From Streptomyces antarcticus (lineage in GTDB: Bacteria; Actinomycetota; Actinomycetes; Streptomycetales; Streptomycetaceae), in NCBI RefSeq assembly GCF_026627255.1, contig NZ_JAPNLM010000030.1:1-64000 (forward strand): a stretch of 64,000 nucleotides of DNA, in the 5' to 3' direction. Position 1 is the stretch's first letter. Every line of letters starts with the position of its first letter. The notes under the pieces are model-generated. The model did no database searches. It was not told the origin of the DNA and worked only from the letters and a program-made list of their open reading frames with translations. Below, one piece after another: positions 8,907-17,323 of this stretch. The position numbers and the translations under genes were made by a program.

Positions 8907-8946
8907 GACAACCAGGTTGACTCCAGTATTGGTCAACCTGGTTGTC
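8907..8946. promoter_or_regulatory. MarR-type operator between divergent genes
   Basis: GACAACCAGGTTGAC (8907-8921) is repeated as its exact reverse complement GTCAACCTGGTTGTC (8932-8946) across a 10-nt spacer. Each arm is itself a near-palindrome (CAACC-N-GGTTG), so there are two likely dimer sites covering both divergent promoters. Confidence 0.85.
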
Positions 8947-8969
8947 CAGGTCAAGGGAAGATCTAGACT

Positions 8970-9452
8970 GTGGTCATGTCCTCACGATCCGGCGCCGATC
9001 TCGCCCTGCTGCTCCTGGGCAGCTACCGCAATCTGGTGGACGAAGTGGTCCGGGAGCTGGCGACCCGGGGATACCCCGACGCCCGGCCGTCGCACGAGTA
9101 CGCGATCCGGGCCATCCGAGCCGGCGCCGACAGCGCCTCGGACCTGGCCCGCAGACTCGCCATCACCAAGCAGGCCGCGGCGAAGACGATCGCCGCGCTC
9201 GTCGAACGCGGGTACGTCACCACCGAGACCGACCCCGCCGACATCCGCCGCAAGAACATCCGGATCACCGATCACGGGATCGGACTGATCACCGAGAGCA
9301 CGGCGATCTTCGACGAGGTGCGGGCCCGCTGGGAAGTGCGTCTGGGCGCCGCCGAACTCGCCGAGCTGGAAAAGCAGCTCGCCCAATTCGTCGGCGACTC
9401 GCCCATCAACCTCGACGCTCCGGGCTGGGCGGCGGGACAGGAACTGCGCTAG
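8970..9452 (+). CDS. MarR-family transcriptional regulator
   Basis: A 160-residue winged-helix regulator. Residues about 55-100 (SASDLARRLAITKQAAAKTI, then ALVERGYV) form the recognition helices and residues about 100-120 the wing (DPADIRRKNIRITDHG). The GTG at 8970 lies 9 nt after AAGGGAAG and is preferred to the ATG at 8976, which is 15 nt away. It is probably an autorepressor and a repressor of the divergent hydrolase through the paired palindromes at 8907-8946. A search for the ligand would start with substrates of the hydrolase. Confidence 0.9.
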   Translation: MVMSSRSGADLALLLLGSYRNLVDEVVRELATRGYPDARPSHEYAIRAIRAGADSASDLARRLAITKQAAAKTIAALVERGYVTTETDPADIRRKNIRITDHGIGLITESTAIFDEVRARWEVRLGAAELAELEKQLAQFVGDSPINLDAPGWAAGQELR

Positions 9453-9899
9453 CGGTCAGCAGCAGCCCCGGGCAGCGGTCCGGCCCCGGTCCGACAGCGT
9501 CCACCAGGCCGCCCATGCCCGGTCCGCCGCCCGCCCGCAAGCCCCGCCCGCGGCGTCCGGGTGCGGGAGCCTTCGCCGTCACCGCGTACGCCCCGCGCCC
9601 CTGGCCGGTGCGGCCTGCCGCCGGTGAGCAGGGACGGCGGCTTCCGCCGGGGCCTGCTGCCCAGGTGCCGCGGCGGCCGGGGTGGTGGCGGAGCGGGGGC
9701 GGGCCGCCGCCGGGGAGACCCGGATGCGGGAGGCGGGCCCGGCTGACCGTGGGTCCGTGCGTGCTGTCCTGACGCCTGATGCCGGACACCCCGGGCGCGC
9801 GGTGTCGCCACCGTCAGGCCCAGCGGGGGCGGCCCCGCGGTAGCGGTCAGGAGTCAGGACCCGGAACCCGTCCCGGGAACTCGGGGGCACACCCCAGGA
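9453..9899 (-). pseudogene. Decayed coding tail (copy 2) and gene-free DNA
   Basis: Positions about 9537-9735 repeat the remnant seen at about 5225-5400; the minus-strand reading again contains APGQQAPAEAAVPAH. No intact reading frame with a ribosome-binding site was found. The 9740-9899 part holds no recognisable feature apart from the start of the next helicase-tail fragment. Confidence 0.5.
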
Positions 9900-10188
9900 C
9901 GATGCTGGCTCCCGCCCCGGCCCCCGTGCCGGCCGCGGGCCCAGGCCCGGGCGGCGAGGCGAAGGGGTCGTTCAAGGCGCAGCAGGCGTTCCAGCGGGGC
10001 TTGGCGGCCCTCGCCCAGTACGTCGCGCGGGAAGGCGGCCTGCCCGCGCGCTCTGCGGTCGAGGTCCTGCCCGACGGGGTGGAGCACCGCACCGGGATCT
10101 GGTACGGGAATCTGAGAGCCCGCCGCGACAAGTTCGACCAGGCCCCACTGCCGCACTCGCCGAACTCGGAGCCGCGTGGGCGCGGTAA
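9900..10188 (+). pseudogene. Decayed helicase-associated tail (fragment 2)
   Basis: The reading frame gives KAQQAFQRGLAALAQYVARE, then VEVLPDGVEHRTGIWYGN and RARRDKFDQA, matching the last repeat of the helicase at 1253-4006. A frameshift after RRDKFDQA moves the true end (ALAELGAAWAR then stop) into another frame at about 10188. Preceded by a Pro/Ala linker like that of the parent. There is no start, no motor domain and no ribosome-binding site. Confidence 0.75.
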
Positions 10189-10673
10189 CGGGGCAGCCCG
10201 CCGGGGCGCCGGACGGGCCGCCCGGTTCCGCGGAGCGTACATAAGGTGCGTGCCCTGCGCGGCGCGGCGGCGAGCTGGCCGTCGCCTTCGGGTACGTGCA
10301 CTCGGTGGGCGGTAGGACGGGAGTACCTGCGGAGTTGCGCCGGCAAGACGCCCGCCGCGGCCCGGTTGCACCGTTCGACCGCGCCGATCCAAGCCCACGC
10401 TTGGATTTGAGCAGGGGCGGGCGCGGCCGGAGGGGCGGGGCAGGGCGGGGCGGGGTGTTGAGGGTGGGCCGGGGCCGGGCCGCACATGACGTCGCCGTCT
10501 CGCATAGCCTCAGCGACCGGGCGTTGGCTGCGCGTGGTGCTGGGCCCCCGATAGGGGCGCCCGGCACCATGCGTATAGAACGCGGCGATCCGGTCAGTCC
10601 TGAGAGACGGCCTGGAGCAGGGCGCCGACCTTCGCGACTCCCGCTGTCGCAGCACGCTCCCCGGTTCCGGTAG
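10189..10673. other. Stretch without a recognisable gene
   Basis: Extremely GC-rich (for example 10420-10490 is almost all G and C). No reading frame on either strand looks coding. It probably holds the promoter of the membrane protein gene at 10712 near its right edge. Confidence 0.4.
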
Positions 10674-10689
10674 CTTGAACGCGTTCAAG
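10674..10689. promoter_or_regulatory. 16-bp palindromic operator candidate
   Basis: CTTGAACG/CGTTCAAG is a perfect palindrome (core TTGAACGCGTTCAA) of the kind bound by TetR-family dimers, 22 bp before the ATG at 10712. No TetR gene adjoins it; the nearest, at 13395-14009, has its own candidate site. Confidence 0.55.
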
Positions 10690-10711
10690 TCGTCGGGTCC
10701 GAGGGTTGGTC

Positions 10712-11104
10712 ATGCAGGCCGCTGTGCGAGCGAGTATTCATCCATGGCAGTTCGGCCTCGTGCTGTGCGCCGTGGTCACCCCCCTACCTGTGCTGATCGT
10801 GTGGTTCGCGGGTTCCGGCATCCCGGCGCTCGCCTTCGCGACCGCCGCGGTGGTCTCCGTGCCGTTGTTCCTGCACGCCCGGCCGTCCGGCTTCGTCTAC
10901 GTCGCGGGCACCATCGCGGCGCTGCTGGTGCTGTGGTCGTTCATCGGCGCCATGGCCGGAATGTTCCTGTTCTTCCCCTCGGCGCTGCAGCTCCTGCTGG
11001 CCACCGGGGCGGACCCGCGCGAACGCCCGACCGCCGCCAAGGTGATGGTCGGTACCGGACTCCTGCTGTCGGCGGCGGTCGTGGTGCAGTCGTTGAGGAG
11101 CTGA
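10712..11104 (+). CDS. Small integral membrane protein
   Basis: A 130-residue protein with about four hydrophobic helices (FGLVLCAVVTPLPVLIVWFA, then IPALAFATAAVVSVPLFL, GFVYVAGTIAALLVLWSFIG, and a C-terminal helix). ATG at 10712 has GAGGG 6 nt upstream; a TTG at 10706 is in frame. Function unknown. The 16-bp palindrome at 10674-10689 suggests repression by a TetR-like protein. It sits between two helicase-tail fragments and may have been carried in with them. Confidence 0.75.
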   Translation: MQAAVRASIHPWQFGLVLCAVVTPLPVLIVWFAGSGIPALAFATAAVVSVPLFLHARPSGFVYVAGTIAALLVLWSFIGAMAGMFLFFPSALQLLLATGADPRERPTAAKVMVGTGLLLSAAVVVQSLRS

Positions 11105-11140
11105 GCGCTCCCACGGGTCCGGCTAGCGGGTGCGCGGCGT

Positions 11141-11908
11141 GTGGAGACCCTGCTGGACGCCCCGGAGGCCGGGATGGTCTGGGAGCCCGGCGAGGAAGCG
11201 GGGGAGACCAAACTCGCCGCGCTCGGCTCTTACCAGCGGGCGCACGGTCACTTGGCACCCCGGCAGGATGCCGTCTGGGGCGAGGTCGGCGAGCAGCTCG
11301 CGATCGGGCAGCTGATGGCCAACCTCCGGCGGAGAGGCGGCCTTGGGAAGAACGAGGAGCGGGCCCGCGCCCGCGCCGAGCAGCTGGCCGCGATCGACCC
11401 CGACTGGGCGTGCCCGTGGCCGCTCGACTGGCAACGCCACCACCGAGTCCTCGCCCAGCTCACCGAAACCGAGACCGACGGCCTCCTCCCCGCGATCGAG
11501 CCCGGCGTCACCTTCGACGGCGACGACCTCGGACGATGGCTCACACGGCAAAACCGCGACTGGGCACAGCTCTCCGCCGAACAGCAGGAACGGCTGACCG
11601 CACTCGGCGTGACGCCCGCTCAGGCCGCGGCCCCCGCCCCGGTGGCCGCGGGTGCGGCGAAGGGCGGTTCGAGCAAGGCGCAGCAGGCGTTCCAGCGGGG
11701 CTTGGCGGCCCTCGCGCAGTGGGTCGAGCGGGAAGGCCGCGTTATCGTGCCTCGTGCGCACAGCGAGGTGCTGCCGGATGGGACGGCGGTCCGGCTGGGG
11801 GTCTGGTTGTCCAACGCCTGCAGCCGGCGGGACGGGCTGAGCCCGGAGCAGCGCGCCGCGCTCGCCGCGCTCGGCATCGGCTGGGCGCGGTGGCACCCGG
11901 GCGGGTGA
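11141..11908 (+). pseudogene. Helicase-associated tail (fragment 3), open frame
   Basis: An open frame of 255 codons that matches residues from about 648 to the end of the helicase at 1253-4006: EAGMVWEPGEEAGETKLAAL, DWACPWPLDWQRHH, DGDDLGRWLTRQ, KAQQAFQRGLAALAQWVERE and LAALGIGWAR. It has both helicase-associated repeats and no motor domain. The GTG at 11141 has no ribosome-binding site and falls where homology begins. It is the longest tail copy and has stayed open, so it could make a DNA-binding fragment, but a truncated duplicate is the simpler reading. Confidence 0.7.
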
Positions 11909-11950
11909 TTGGGGTGCGCACCCGCTGTTCGCGGAGATCGTTCTTCAGGG

Positions 11951-12229
11951 GTGACCACATACAAGGCAGCCACGACCTTCGCACTCACGGCCGGTGCGGC
12001 GGCACTGGCCGCAGCCGCCGCACCGGCTTCCGCCGGCGGCATCGGTGACATCCTGTCGCCGGCCTTCGGCACCAACTGCGCCAACCACAACACCGGACCC
12101 CACGCCGCCGGGGCCCCCACCACACCCGTCATACCAACCTGCAACCAACTGACCAGCCAGCCCGCTAAAAACGTCAGCGCCAGATCGGCATTCATGACAC
12201 CGCTCATATCGTCAGCGCGTAACCGCTGA
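11951..12229 (+). CDS. Small secreted protein, probably C-terminally altered
   Basis: A 92-residue protein beginning at GTG 11951. Residues 1-31 are a signal peptide (FALTAGAAALAAAAAPASA); the mature start GGIGDILSPAFGTNCANHN is characteristic of a small secreted Streptomyces protein family of chaplin-like size. Known members continue with a Gly/Thr-rich stretch and a second Cys near the end. Here the sequence after GPHAAGAPTT diverges (PVIPTCNQLTSQPAKNVSAR), and a helicase-tail fragment starts about 75 bp downstream, so a recombination event may have replaced the 3' end. Confidence 0.6.
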   Translation: MTTYKAATTFALTAGAAALAAAAAPASAGGIGDILSPAFGTNCANHNTGPHAAGAPTTPVIPTCNQLTSQPAKNVSARSAFMTPLISSARNR

Positions 12230-12303
12230 ACAGCGACAACCTCTGTATCACCGGACTGACATCACGATGCCGAATCACCACTGACAAAAACCCGCAGATC
12301 ATC

Positions 12304-12973
12304 ACACCTCGCACCCCGCCAAGACGCGGTGTGGGACGCAGGAGAGGCTGAGGGCGGGGCGGCGATGATGCCGATCGGGCAACACATGGCCAACCTGCGG
12401 CGGAAAGGCGGCCTCGGCAAGGACCCACAGCGCGCGGAGACCCGGGCCGCGCAGCTCGCGGAGATCGACCCGGACTGGAACTGCCCCTGGCCGCTGGACT
12501 GGCAGCGGCACTATCGCGTCCTGGGGGACCTGGTCGACGCCGACGGCGTCCTGCCCCACATCGCGCCGGGCGTCATCTTCGAGGGCGACGACGTGGGCAA
12601 GTGGCGGTGGCGGCAACAGGAACCGGGCACCTGGAAGATGCTGTCGGCCGAACAGCAGGAACGGCTGACCAAGCTCGGCATCAAGACACCTGAAGCCCCT
12701 ACTCCCGCCCCGGCGCCCATGCCCGTGACGAAGGGCCCGAGCAAGGCGCAGCAGGCATTCCAGCGGGGCCTGGCAGCCCTCGCGCAGTGGGTCGAGCGGG
12801 AAGGTCATCGGCCGGTGCCGCGCGGTCACAGCGAGCCGCTCGGGGTCGAGGGCGAGGCGGAGCCGGTGGTGGTGAAGCTGGGTGTGTGGGTCTCGAACAC
12901 CAAGTCGAGGCGCGACAAGCTCACGGCGGAGGAGCTGACCGCACTGCGGGATCTGGGCATGGAGTGGGCGTAG
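12304..12973 (+). pseudogene. Helicase-associated tail (fragment 4)
   Basis: Homology to the helicase tail starts abruptly at about 12304 (HLAPRQDAVW) and runs in one open frame to the stop at 12973 (ALRDLGMEWA). It includes MPIGQHMANLRRKGGLGKD, DWNCPWPLDWQRHY and KAQQAFQRGLAALAQWVERE. It is closer to the parent than the other copies, with long stretches of the same codons. It lacks a start region, a ribosome-binding site and the motor domain. Confidence 0.75.
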
Positions 12974-12984
12974 ACCAGGTGGGA

Positions 12985-13140
12985 ACGAGCGGCGGGGCCG
13001 CGCGCTCCGTGGTCGAGGTGCTGCCCGACGGCGCCGAGCACCGCGCGCGGGATCTGATGCGGATCGGAAAGCCCGCCGCGGCCGGCTCGACCGGGCGAGC
13101 CGGCCGCGCTCGCCGAGCTCGGGGTTGGCCTCGAAGGTGA
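12985..13140 (+). pseudogene. Helicase-associated tail (fragment 5), short
   Basis: A decayed piece carrying SVVEVLPDGAEHRARDLMRI, the counterpart of the VEVLPDG-EHRTGIW segment seen in fragments 1 and 2, placed immediately behind fragment 4. Frameshifts scramble the terminal ALAELG segment. The next 250 bp (to 13394) contain only a repeated TCTGACTCCAC and no gene. Confidence 0.6.
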
Positions 13141-13394
13141 CAACTGACGCCACTGGTAAGTGGGGTCTGACTCCACTCGGTGCGACCCCGACGTGGCTGT
13201 GAAGACGAGATCTGACTCCACGTAGGGATCGAGGCGGCTGCCGATCTCCGGGGGTAGCTGGGGGCGGCCCTATGAGCGACGAATGGGGCTTGGTGCCGTT
13301 CCCTCGACAGTACCTCCCGGCGAACATCCCGCCTGGACCGCCATGCGGCAGTCCGACCTTCGTCACCGGGCGACGCTGCGCTGCTTTCCTTGCT

Positions 13395-14009
13395 TCACCT
13401 TTGTGGAGGGGGCGGGGGTAGTGCGGGGTTGGGGGTGAGGATGCGGCGTAGTACGGATTCGACTTCGTCGCGGGTGGGGGGCTGGGAGTTGGCCAGGCCG
13501 CGCAGGGTGATGCCCTGACTGGCGGCTGCGACGGCTGCGGCGGTGACGGGGTCGGTGTAGTGGGAGATGGCCCGGATGTTGTTCTGGGTGTGCCGGTCGG
13601 CGACGGCGCGGAGTTCGGGGCGGCGCAGGGCCGCCAGGTAGAGCTCGAACTCCATGGTGTTCTGGCCGCGGCTGTCTGCGGTGAAGCTGCCCATGAGGGC
13701 GTCGGTGAGCAGGACGGCGAACTGTTCGGGGCTGAGGTTGGGCCGCTGGGCGACCCATTGTTCGAGGTAGGCGCCGAAGCGGTCGACGGAGCGTTCCAGG
13801 GCGGCTCTGATGAGGTCTTCGCGGGTGGCGAAGTGGTAGGTGGTGGCCCCGAGCGGGACGCCCGCTTCCTCGGCCACGGCACGGTGGGTGAGTCCCTCGA
13901 TGCCGCGCCGGGTGATGACCCGTTCCGTGGCGCTGATGATCTCTTCGATGCGGCGCTGCGGGTCGCGTTTCCGGCGCGGCTGCGCCGTTCGCCCGCCAGA
14001 GTCTGTCAT
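13395..14009 (-). CDS. TetR/AcrR-family transcriptional regulator
   Basis: A 204-residue repressor. The N-terminal helix-turn-helix lies at about residues 40-68 (LTHRAVAEEAGVPLGATTYH, then FATREDLI), followed by the all-helical ligand-binding domain and a Pro-rich C-terminal end. It is divergent from the VOC gene at 14275, and a palindrome of TetR-operator form is at 14207-14223. It probably represses the VOC genes and itself. Confidence 0.9.
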   Translation of the reverse strand: MTDSGGRTAQPRRKRDPQRRIEEIISATERVITRRGIEGLTHRAVAEEAGVPLGATTYHFATREDLIRAALERSVDRFGAYLEQWVAQRPNLSPEQFAVLLTDALMGSFTADSRGQNTMEFELYLAALRRPELRAVADRHTQNNIRAISHYTDPVTAAAVAAASQGITLRGLANSQPPTRDEVESVLRRILTPNPALPPPPPQR

Positions 14010-14206
14010 CGCGCTGCTTTCAGCGGGCTGGCGGGTCGGTGGTGGTTGTGAGGCGGGACGGTCACGGCAAGGCTCCCTCAGGATCAGCTCTTCGGATCAG
14101 TCTAGGACGTGCGTACCACTGGAGCAGTACGGGGTATTGCCACAGAATTTGGTCGATCTGACGAGCGGACCTACAGCGCCGTGTCCGATTTGCGATAGAT
14201 CACAGA

Positions 14207-14223
14207 ATCTGTACAGTACAGAT
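14207..14223. promoter_or_regulatory. TetR-type operator candidate
   Basis: ATCTGTAC-A-GTACAGAT is a perfect 17-bp palindrome in the intergenic region between the TetR gene and the VOC gene, 52 bp before the ATG at 14275. A second GTAC occurs a few bases downstream (14224-14227). The AT-rich setting suggests it overlaps the promoter. Confidence 0.75.
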
Positions 14224-14274
14224 GTACTAGTTTTTAGCTGGCTTCGAGCCACTGCGTCGACACAAGGAGTGACC

Positions 14275-14655
14275 ATGCCCACGAACCCCGCGTTCACCGC
14301 ATGCCTGGCCGTCAACGACATCACCGAGACCCTGGATTTCTACGAGTCGCTCGGCTTCGGCGTCAGCCGCGAGTCGATCTCCAGCGACGGTGTCCACCTC
14401 GTTTTCAACGGCGAGCGGATGGCCTTCATGGTCCAGCCCAAGACCGAGGCCAACGCCTTTCTCCCGCAGGTGGCACAGGACAAGCCGGGCGCCTCTGCCT
14501 TCTTCTACCTCGACGCCCCCGACTTCGACGCCGCCTGCGCGAAGATCCGCGACCAGGTCGAGGTCCTCAAGGAAGCCGAGGACGGCGGCTACCGGATGAT
14601 GTACTTCCGCGACCCCAACGGCTACGCCGTCGCCCTGAGCGCCAACGCCACCTGA
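14275..14655 (+). CDS. VOC-family (glyoxalase/bleomycin-resistance-like) protein
   Basis: A 126-residue vicinal-oxygen-chelate fold protein: the N-terminal beta-alpha unit AVNDITETLDFYESLGFGVS and the closing strand YRMMYFRDPNGYAVALSANA are typical. ATG at 14275 follows AAGGAG by 6 nt. Such proteins act as metal-dependent isomerases or dioxygenases, or bind drugs; the substrate is unknown. It is probably the first gene of a two-gene unit with the VOC gene at 14834 (178 bp gap), repressed by the divergent TetR protein. Confidence 0.85.
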   Translation: MPTNPAFTACLAVNDITETLDFYESLGFGVSRESISSDGVHLVFNGERMAFMVQPKTEANAFLPQVAQDKPGASAFFYLDAPDFDAACAKIRDQVEVLKEAEDGGYRMMYFRDPNGYAVALSANAT

Positions 14656-14833
14656 CCCAGCCACAGGACAGCACCCAGCGCCCGCACGGGAGCCGGTCCC
14701 CCACCAGCGGGCCTCCGTCGCAGGCCGTGCGTGGGACCGGCACCCAGCGAGGCACGGGGAGACCAGCAGCCACGGCCCGCTCCCGCCGCGGCCCTGCGCG
14801 CCACAGCAGCACATCAGGAAGAGAACAGACGTC

Positions 14834-15220
14834 ATGAGCGACAGCACCCTGGCGGGGAAGATCTCCTGCCACGCGATCTGGGCCCGGGACGGACGCCGGC
14901 TCGCCGAGTTCTACGCCGCCGCCCTGGGCACCGAGATCGCCGAGGCGTACCCGGACGAGGAAGGCAACGAAGCCGCCTTCGCCCTCGCCCTCCACGGGTC
15001 GATGTACGTCTTCTACACAGCGAAACCCTTCAAGGCCCCCCGCTGGCCCGAAGAGGAGCTGCCCTTCCACCTGGACATCTCTTTCGACAACGTCCCGGCG
15101 GCCGAGAAGCAGCTGCTCGCACTCGGGGCCACCAAGCCGGCCCACCAGCCCGGCGGCGAGCACTGGACCGTCCTGCTCGACCCCTCAGGCCAGCCGTTCT
15201 GCATCAACACCAGCACATAG
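14834..15220 (+). CDS. VOC-family protein, second copy
   Basis: A 128-residue VOC protein of a different subfamily from its neighbour: ISCHAIWARDGRRLAEFYAA at the N terminus, HLDISFDNVPAAEKQLLALG in the middle, and LLDPSGQPFCINTS at the end. An AGGAAGAG site precedes the ATG. Two different VOC proteins under one TetR regulator suggest a small detoxification cassette. The 178 bp between the two genes hold no clear hairpin, so read-through is plausible. Confidence 0.85.
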   Translation: MSDSTLAGKISCHAIWARDGRRLAEFYAAALGTEIAEAYPDEEGNEAAFALALHGSMYVFYTAKPFKAPRWPEEELPFHLDISFDNVPAAEKQLLALGATKPAHQPGGEHWTVLLDPSGQPFCINTST

Positions 15221-15772
15221 GCGATGGCCACGCTGCTCCTCGCGCTCGGCACAGGCGAGGTCACAGCGTCGGGGGCGCGGGTAGCCGGACGACGAGGCCC
15301 CCCTGGCCGCCCCGCCGGCGCCGCTCGGCCGCCGGTCCGGCGGACCGAGCCCGGCCTTGGAACCGCGGACAGCAGGGCGCCCGGCCGACAATCAGCCGCC
15401 CCTCCGCCGCACATGCCCCGCCCCCGGACACCCCAGCTCGGCGCCGACACCGAGATACGCGAACCGTCCGCCGCCCGGCCGCGGACTCGACGTACGGCGC
15501 GAAAAGCACCGGGCCGGCCAGCCGAGGCCCCGAGCACGGCGTACGAGGACCCACCCGGCCCGTGCGCGCCCAGCGCCGTGCCACCCGCACGCCAGCCTGG
15601 AACCGCACACATCGCGTACATGCCGCGTACGCAGATCGTGCGAATCGGGGGCGGGTGGATGCCCGTGCAGGAGGTGAGCGAGCAGCGTACGAGCGGCCGG
15701 GTCGGGGGCCGCGTTGAGGGCCGCGAATACGGCCCGGAGCCAGCCCTGGATGGAGAGGGGAGCGAGGGCCGG
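15221..15772. other. Gene-free stretch with a possible coding relic
   Basis: No intact gene. On the minus strand, about 15600-15745 reads GWLRAVFAALNAAPDPAART followed by LLAHLLHGHP, which looks like a protein relic in a frame interrupted on both sides. I cannot name the family. The rest is GC-rich without features. Confidence 0.35.
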
Positions 15773-16042
15773 CTACCTCGGAGCGCCCGCTGGGCACGAT
15801 TCGCCGGCCACACACATGAGTGCATCGACGACCTGCTGGTCCTGGACTCCATAGATCCGGCAGAGATCACGGACATCACGCGGGCTGATCCGGCGGTGGC
15901 CATTCTCCAGCAGGCTGATCTTCGGCTGGGAGACCATGAGCAGGGCCGCCGCCTCGGCGGACTTCATGCCCTTGGACTCGCGTAGCCTGCGCAGCTCGGC
16001 CCCCAGCCGGCGCCGCCTGATCAGTGCATCTGCATCAGCCAC
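15773..16042 (-). pseudogene. Truncated XRE-family regulator
   Basis: 89 codons: an XRE helix-turn-helix of the Streptomyces (DUF5753-partner) kind, RRRLGAELRRLRESKGMKSA, then ALLMVSQPKISLLENGHRRI and LCRIYGVQDQQVVDALM. It then changes abruptly to an unrelated end (CVAGESCPAGAPR, stop). Family members normally run to about 270-290 residues with a large C-terminal domain. The break falls right after the HTH, so this is a truncation, although a stand-alone DNA-binding fragment could still be made. Confidence 0.75.
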
Positions 16043-16694
16043 CAGGGGACATGTACCTCCGACTGCCTTAGCCCCGATGCAGCAGCCGACGAGGCCCAGA
16101 CCGCGGGCGCGGCCAGGGCCGTTTCACGGGCTCGATGGGAGGGCTGAACGTTTCTGCAAGTGTCGCCCCACCAACGCGCCCCAAGCCCAGGCAGGCACGC
16201 CGCCAGATAGGTGAATCAGCCTCATACAGGGGCCAATTTCCATCCTCAGGGAACGGGGCGTTCGAGGCGATCGCGATCGCCACCGGCGGTATCCCGCGCT
16301 CTTGGTGGGCGCGGTGGCCGGGCACCGCAGGCTCGGCCGGGGCCGACTGTCCGGGAGCCACTGCCACGAGGGTGGTGGTGGAGCGGGAGCGGGCGGCCGT
16401 CGGGGAGACCCGGGCGCGGGCGGCGCGGCGGCGCCGTCAGGGAGTGCAGGGTCGCGTCCACGAGCGCTCCGCGTCCGTGCTCACAGGCGGCGGCCCCACG
16501 CATCGACGGCCTCCCGGCGGGGGCGGCGACACGGGCGTCGGCCGGCCCCGGAGCGGAAGCGGGGGCCGGAGCGGCAGTCGCGACCGGAGCGAGCGCGGGC
16601 GCGGGGGTGTGGGGGCGGATGACCCGCCGAGGAGTAGACACCATGCCCGGCTGCCCCGGGGCTGCTGTGCCAAGGCGCACGAGCTCCGGTCCCC
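16043..16694 (-). pseudogene. Decayed coding tail (copy 3) and gene-free DNA
   Basis: Positions about 16290-16640 resemble the longer remnant at 18.0-18.6 kb: the minus strand gives GAAACEHGRGALVDATLHSL in one frame and APGQSAPAEPAVPGH in another, in the same order as there. Stops and frameshifts prevent a full-length product. The 16043-16290 part holds no recognisable gene. Confidence 0.5.
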
Positions 16695-17033
16695 TCAGGC
16701 CGCGGCCGGCGGGTTCGCCCATCCCGAGGCGCGGCGGTGTTCGGCGTTGATGCGCTGGGCTTCCTGAAGCTGGTCTTCGAGGATGACGATCCGGCAGGCC
16801 GCCTCGACCGGGGTGCCCTGGTCGACGAGCTCACGGGCACGGGCAGCGAGCCGCAGCTGGTAGCGGGAGTAACGCCGGTGGCCACCCGGCGAGCGGAGCG
16901 GGGTGATGAGGCGGTGCTCGCCGATCGCGCGGAGGAAGCTCTGGGTGGTGCCGAGCATGTCGGCGGCCCGGCCCATCGTGTAGGCGGGGTAGTCATCGTC
17001 ATCGAGACGGCCGTAGGAGTCGTCTGCGGTCAT
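16695..17033 (-). CDS. MerR-type helix-turn-helix regulator
   Basis: A 112-residue protein. Residues about 18-70 form a MerR-type winged HTH (YTMGRAADMLGTTQSFLRAI, then SPGGHRRYSRYQL), followed by a helical segment and no large effector domain, so it resembles the short BldC/AlpA-like regulators. ATG at 17033 has AGAGAGGT 8 nt upstream. A perfect 14-bp hairpin (17059-17090) lies just before it, and the TACTGC repeat array follows at 17324. It may bind that array (inference). Confidence 0.85.
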   Translation of the reverse strand: MTADDSYGRLDDDDYPAYTMGRAADMLGTTQSFLRAIGEHRLITPLRSPGGHRRYSRYQLRLAARARELVDQGTPVEAACRIVILEDQLQEAQRINAEHRRASGWANPPAAA

Positions 17034-17058
17034 TTCACCTCTCTGTGAACCATGCGGA

Positions 17059-17090
17059 GGGGCCCTGGTGCCTAATGGCACCAGGGCCCC
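17059..17090. promoter_or_regulatory. Perfect 14-bp hairpin before the MerR-type gene
   Basis: GGGGCCCTGGTGCC-TAAT-GGCACCAGGGCCCC. It ends 25 nt before the start codon at 17033 (minus strand) and would sit in the leader of that mRNA, or terminate transcription arriving from the right. No T-run follows. Confidence 0.6.
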
Positions 17091-17323
17091 GAAGGAACTG
17101 CTACACCATCTGCCGGCCCTGATGCTGCGCCGGCCTACTCATCCGCCTACCCGACCTGAGAAGCGTCGGGGGTGCGGGGATCGCGGTTGCTTGACCGGAG
17201 ACCACCTCACTAACGATGTCCTGCGGTACCCGGACTCAACAATCCGTCCGGGCGATCCCGATGATGCTTGGGCTCCTCCGTTCATCCCTCGGATGATCAA
17301 CTGCATACCAACTGGGAACTGCG

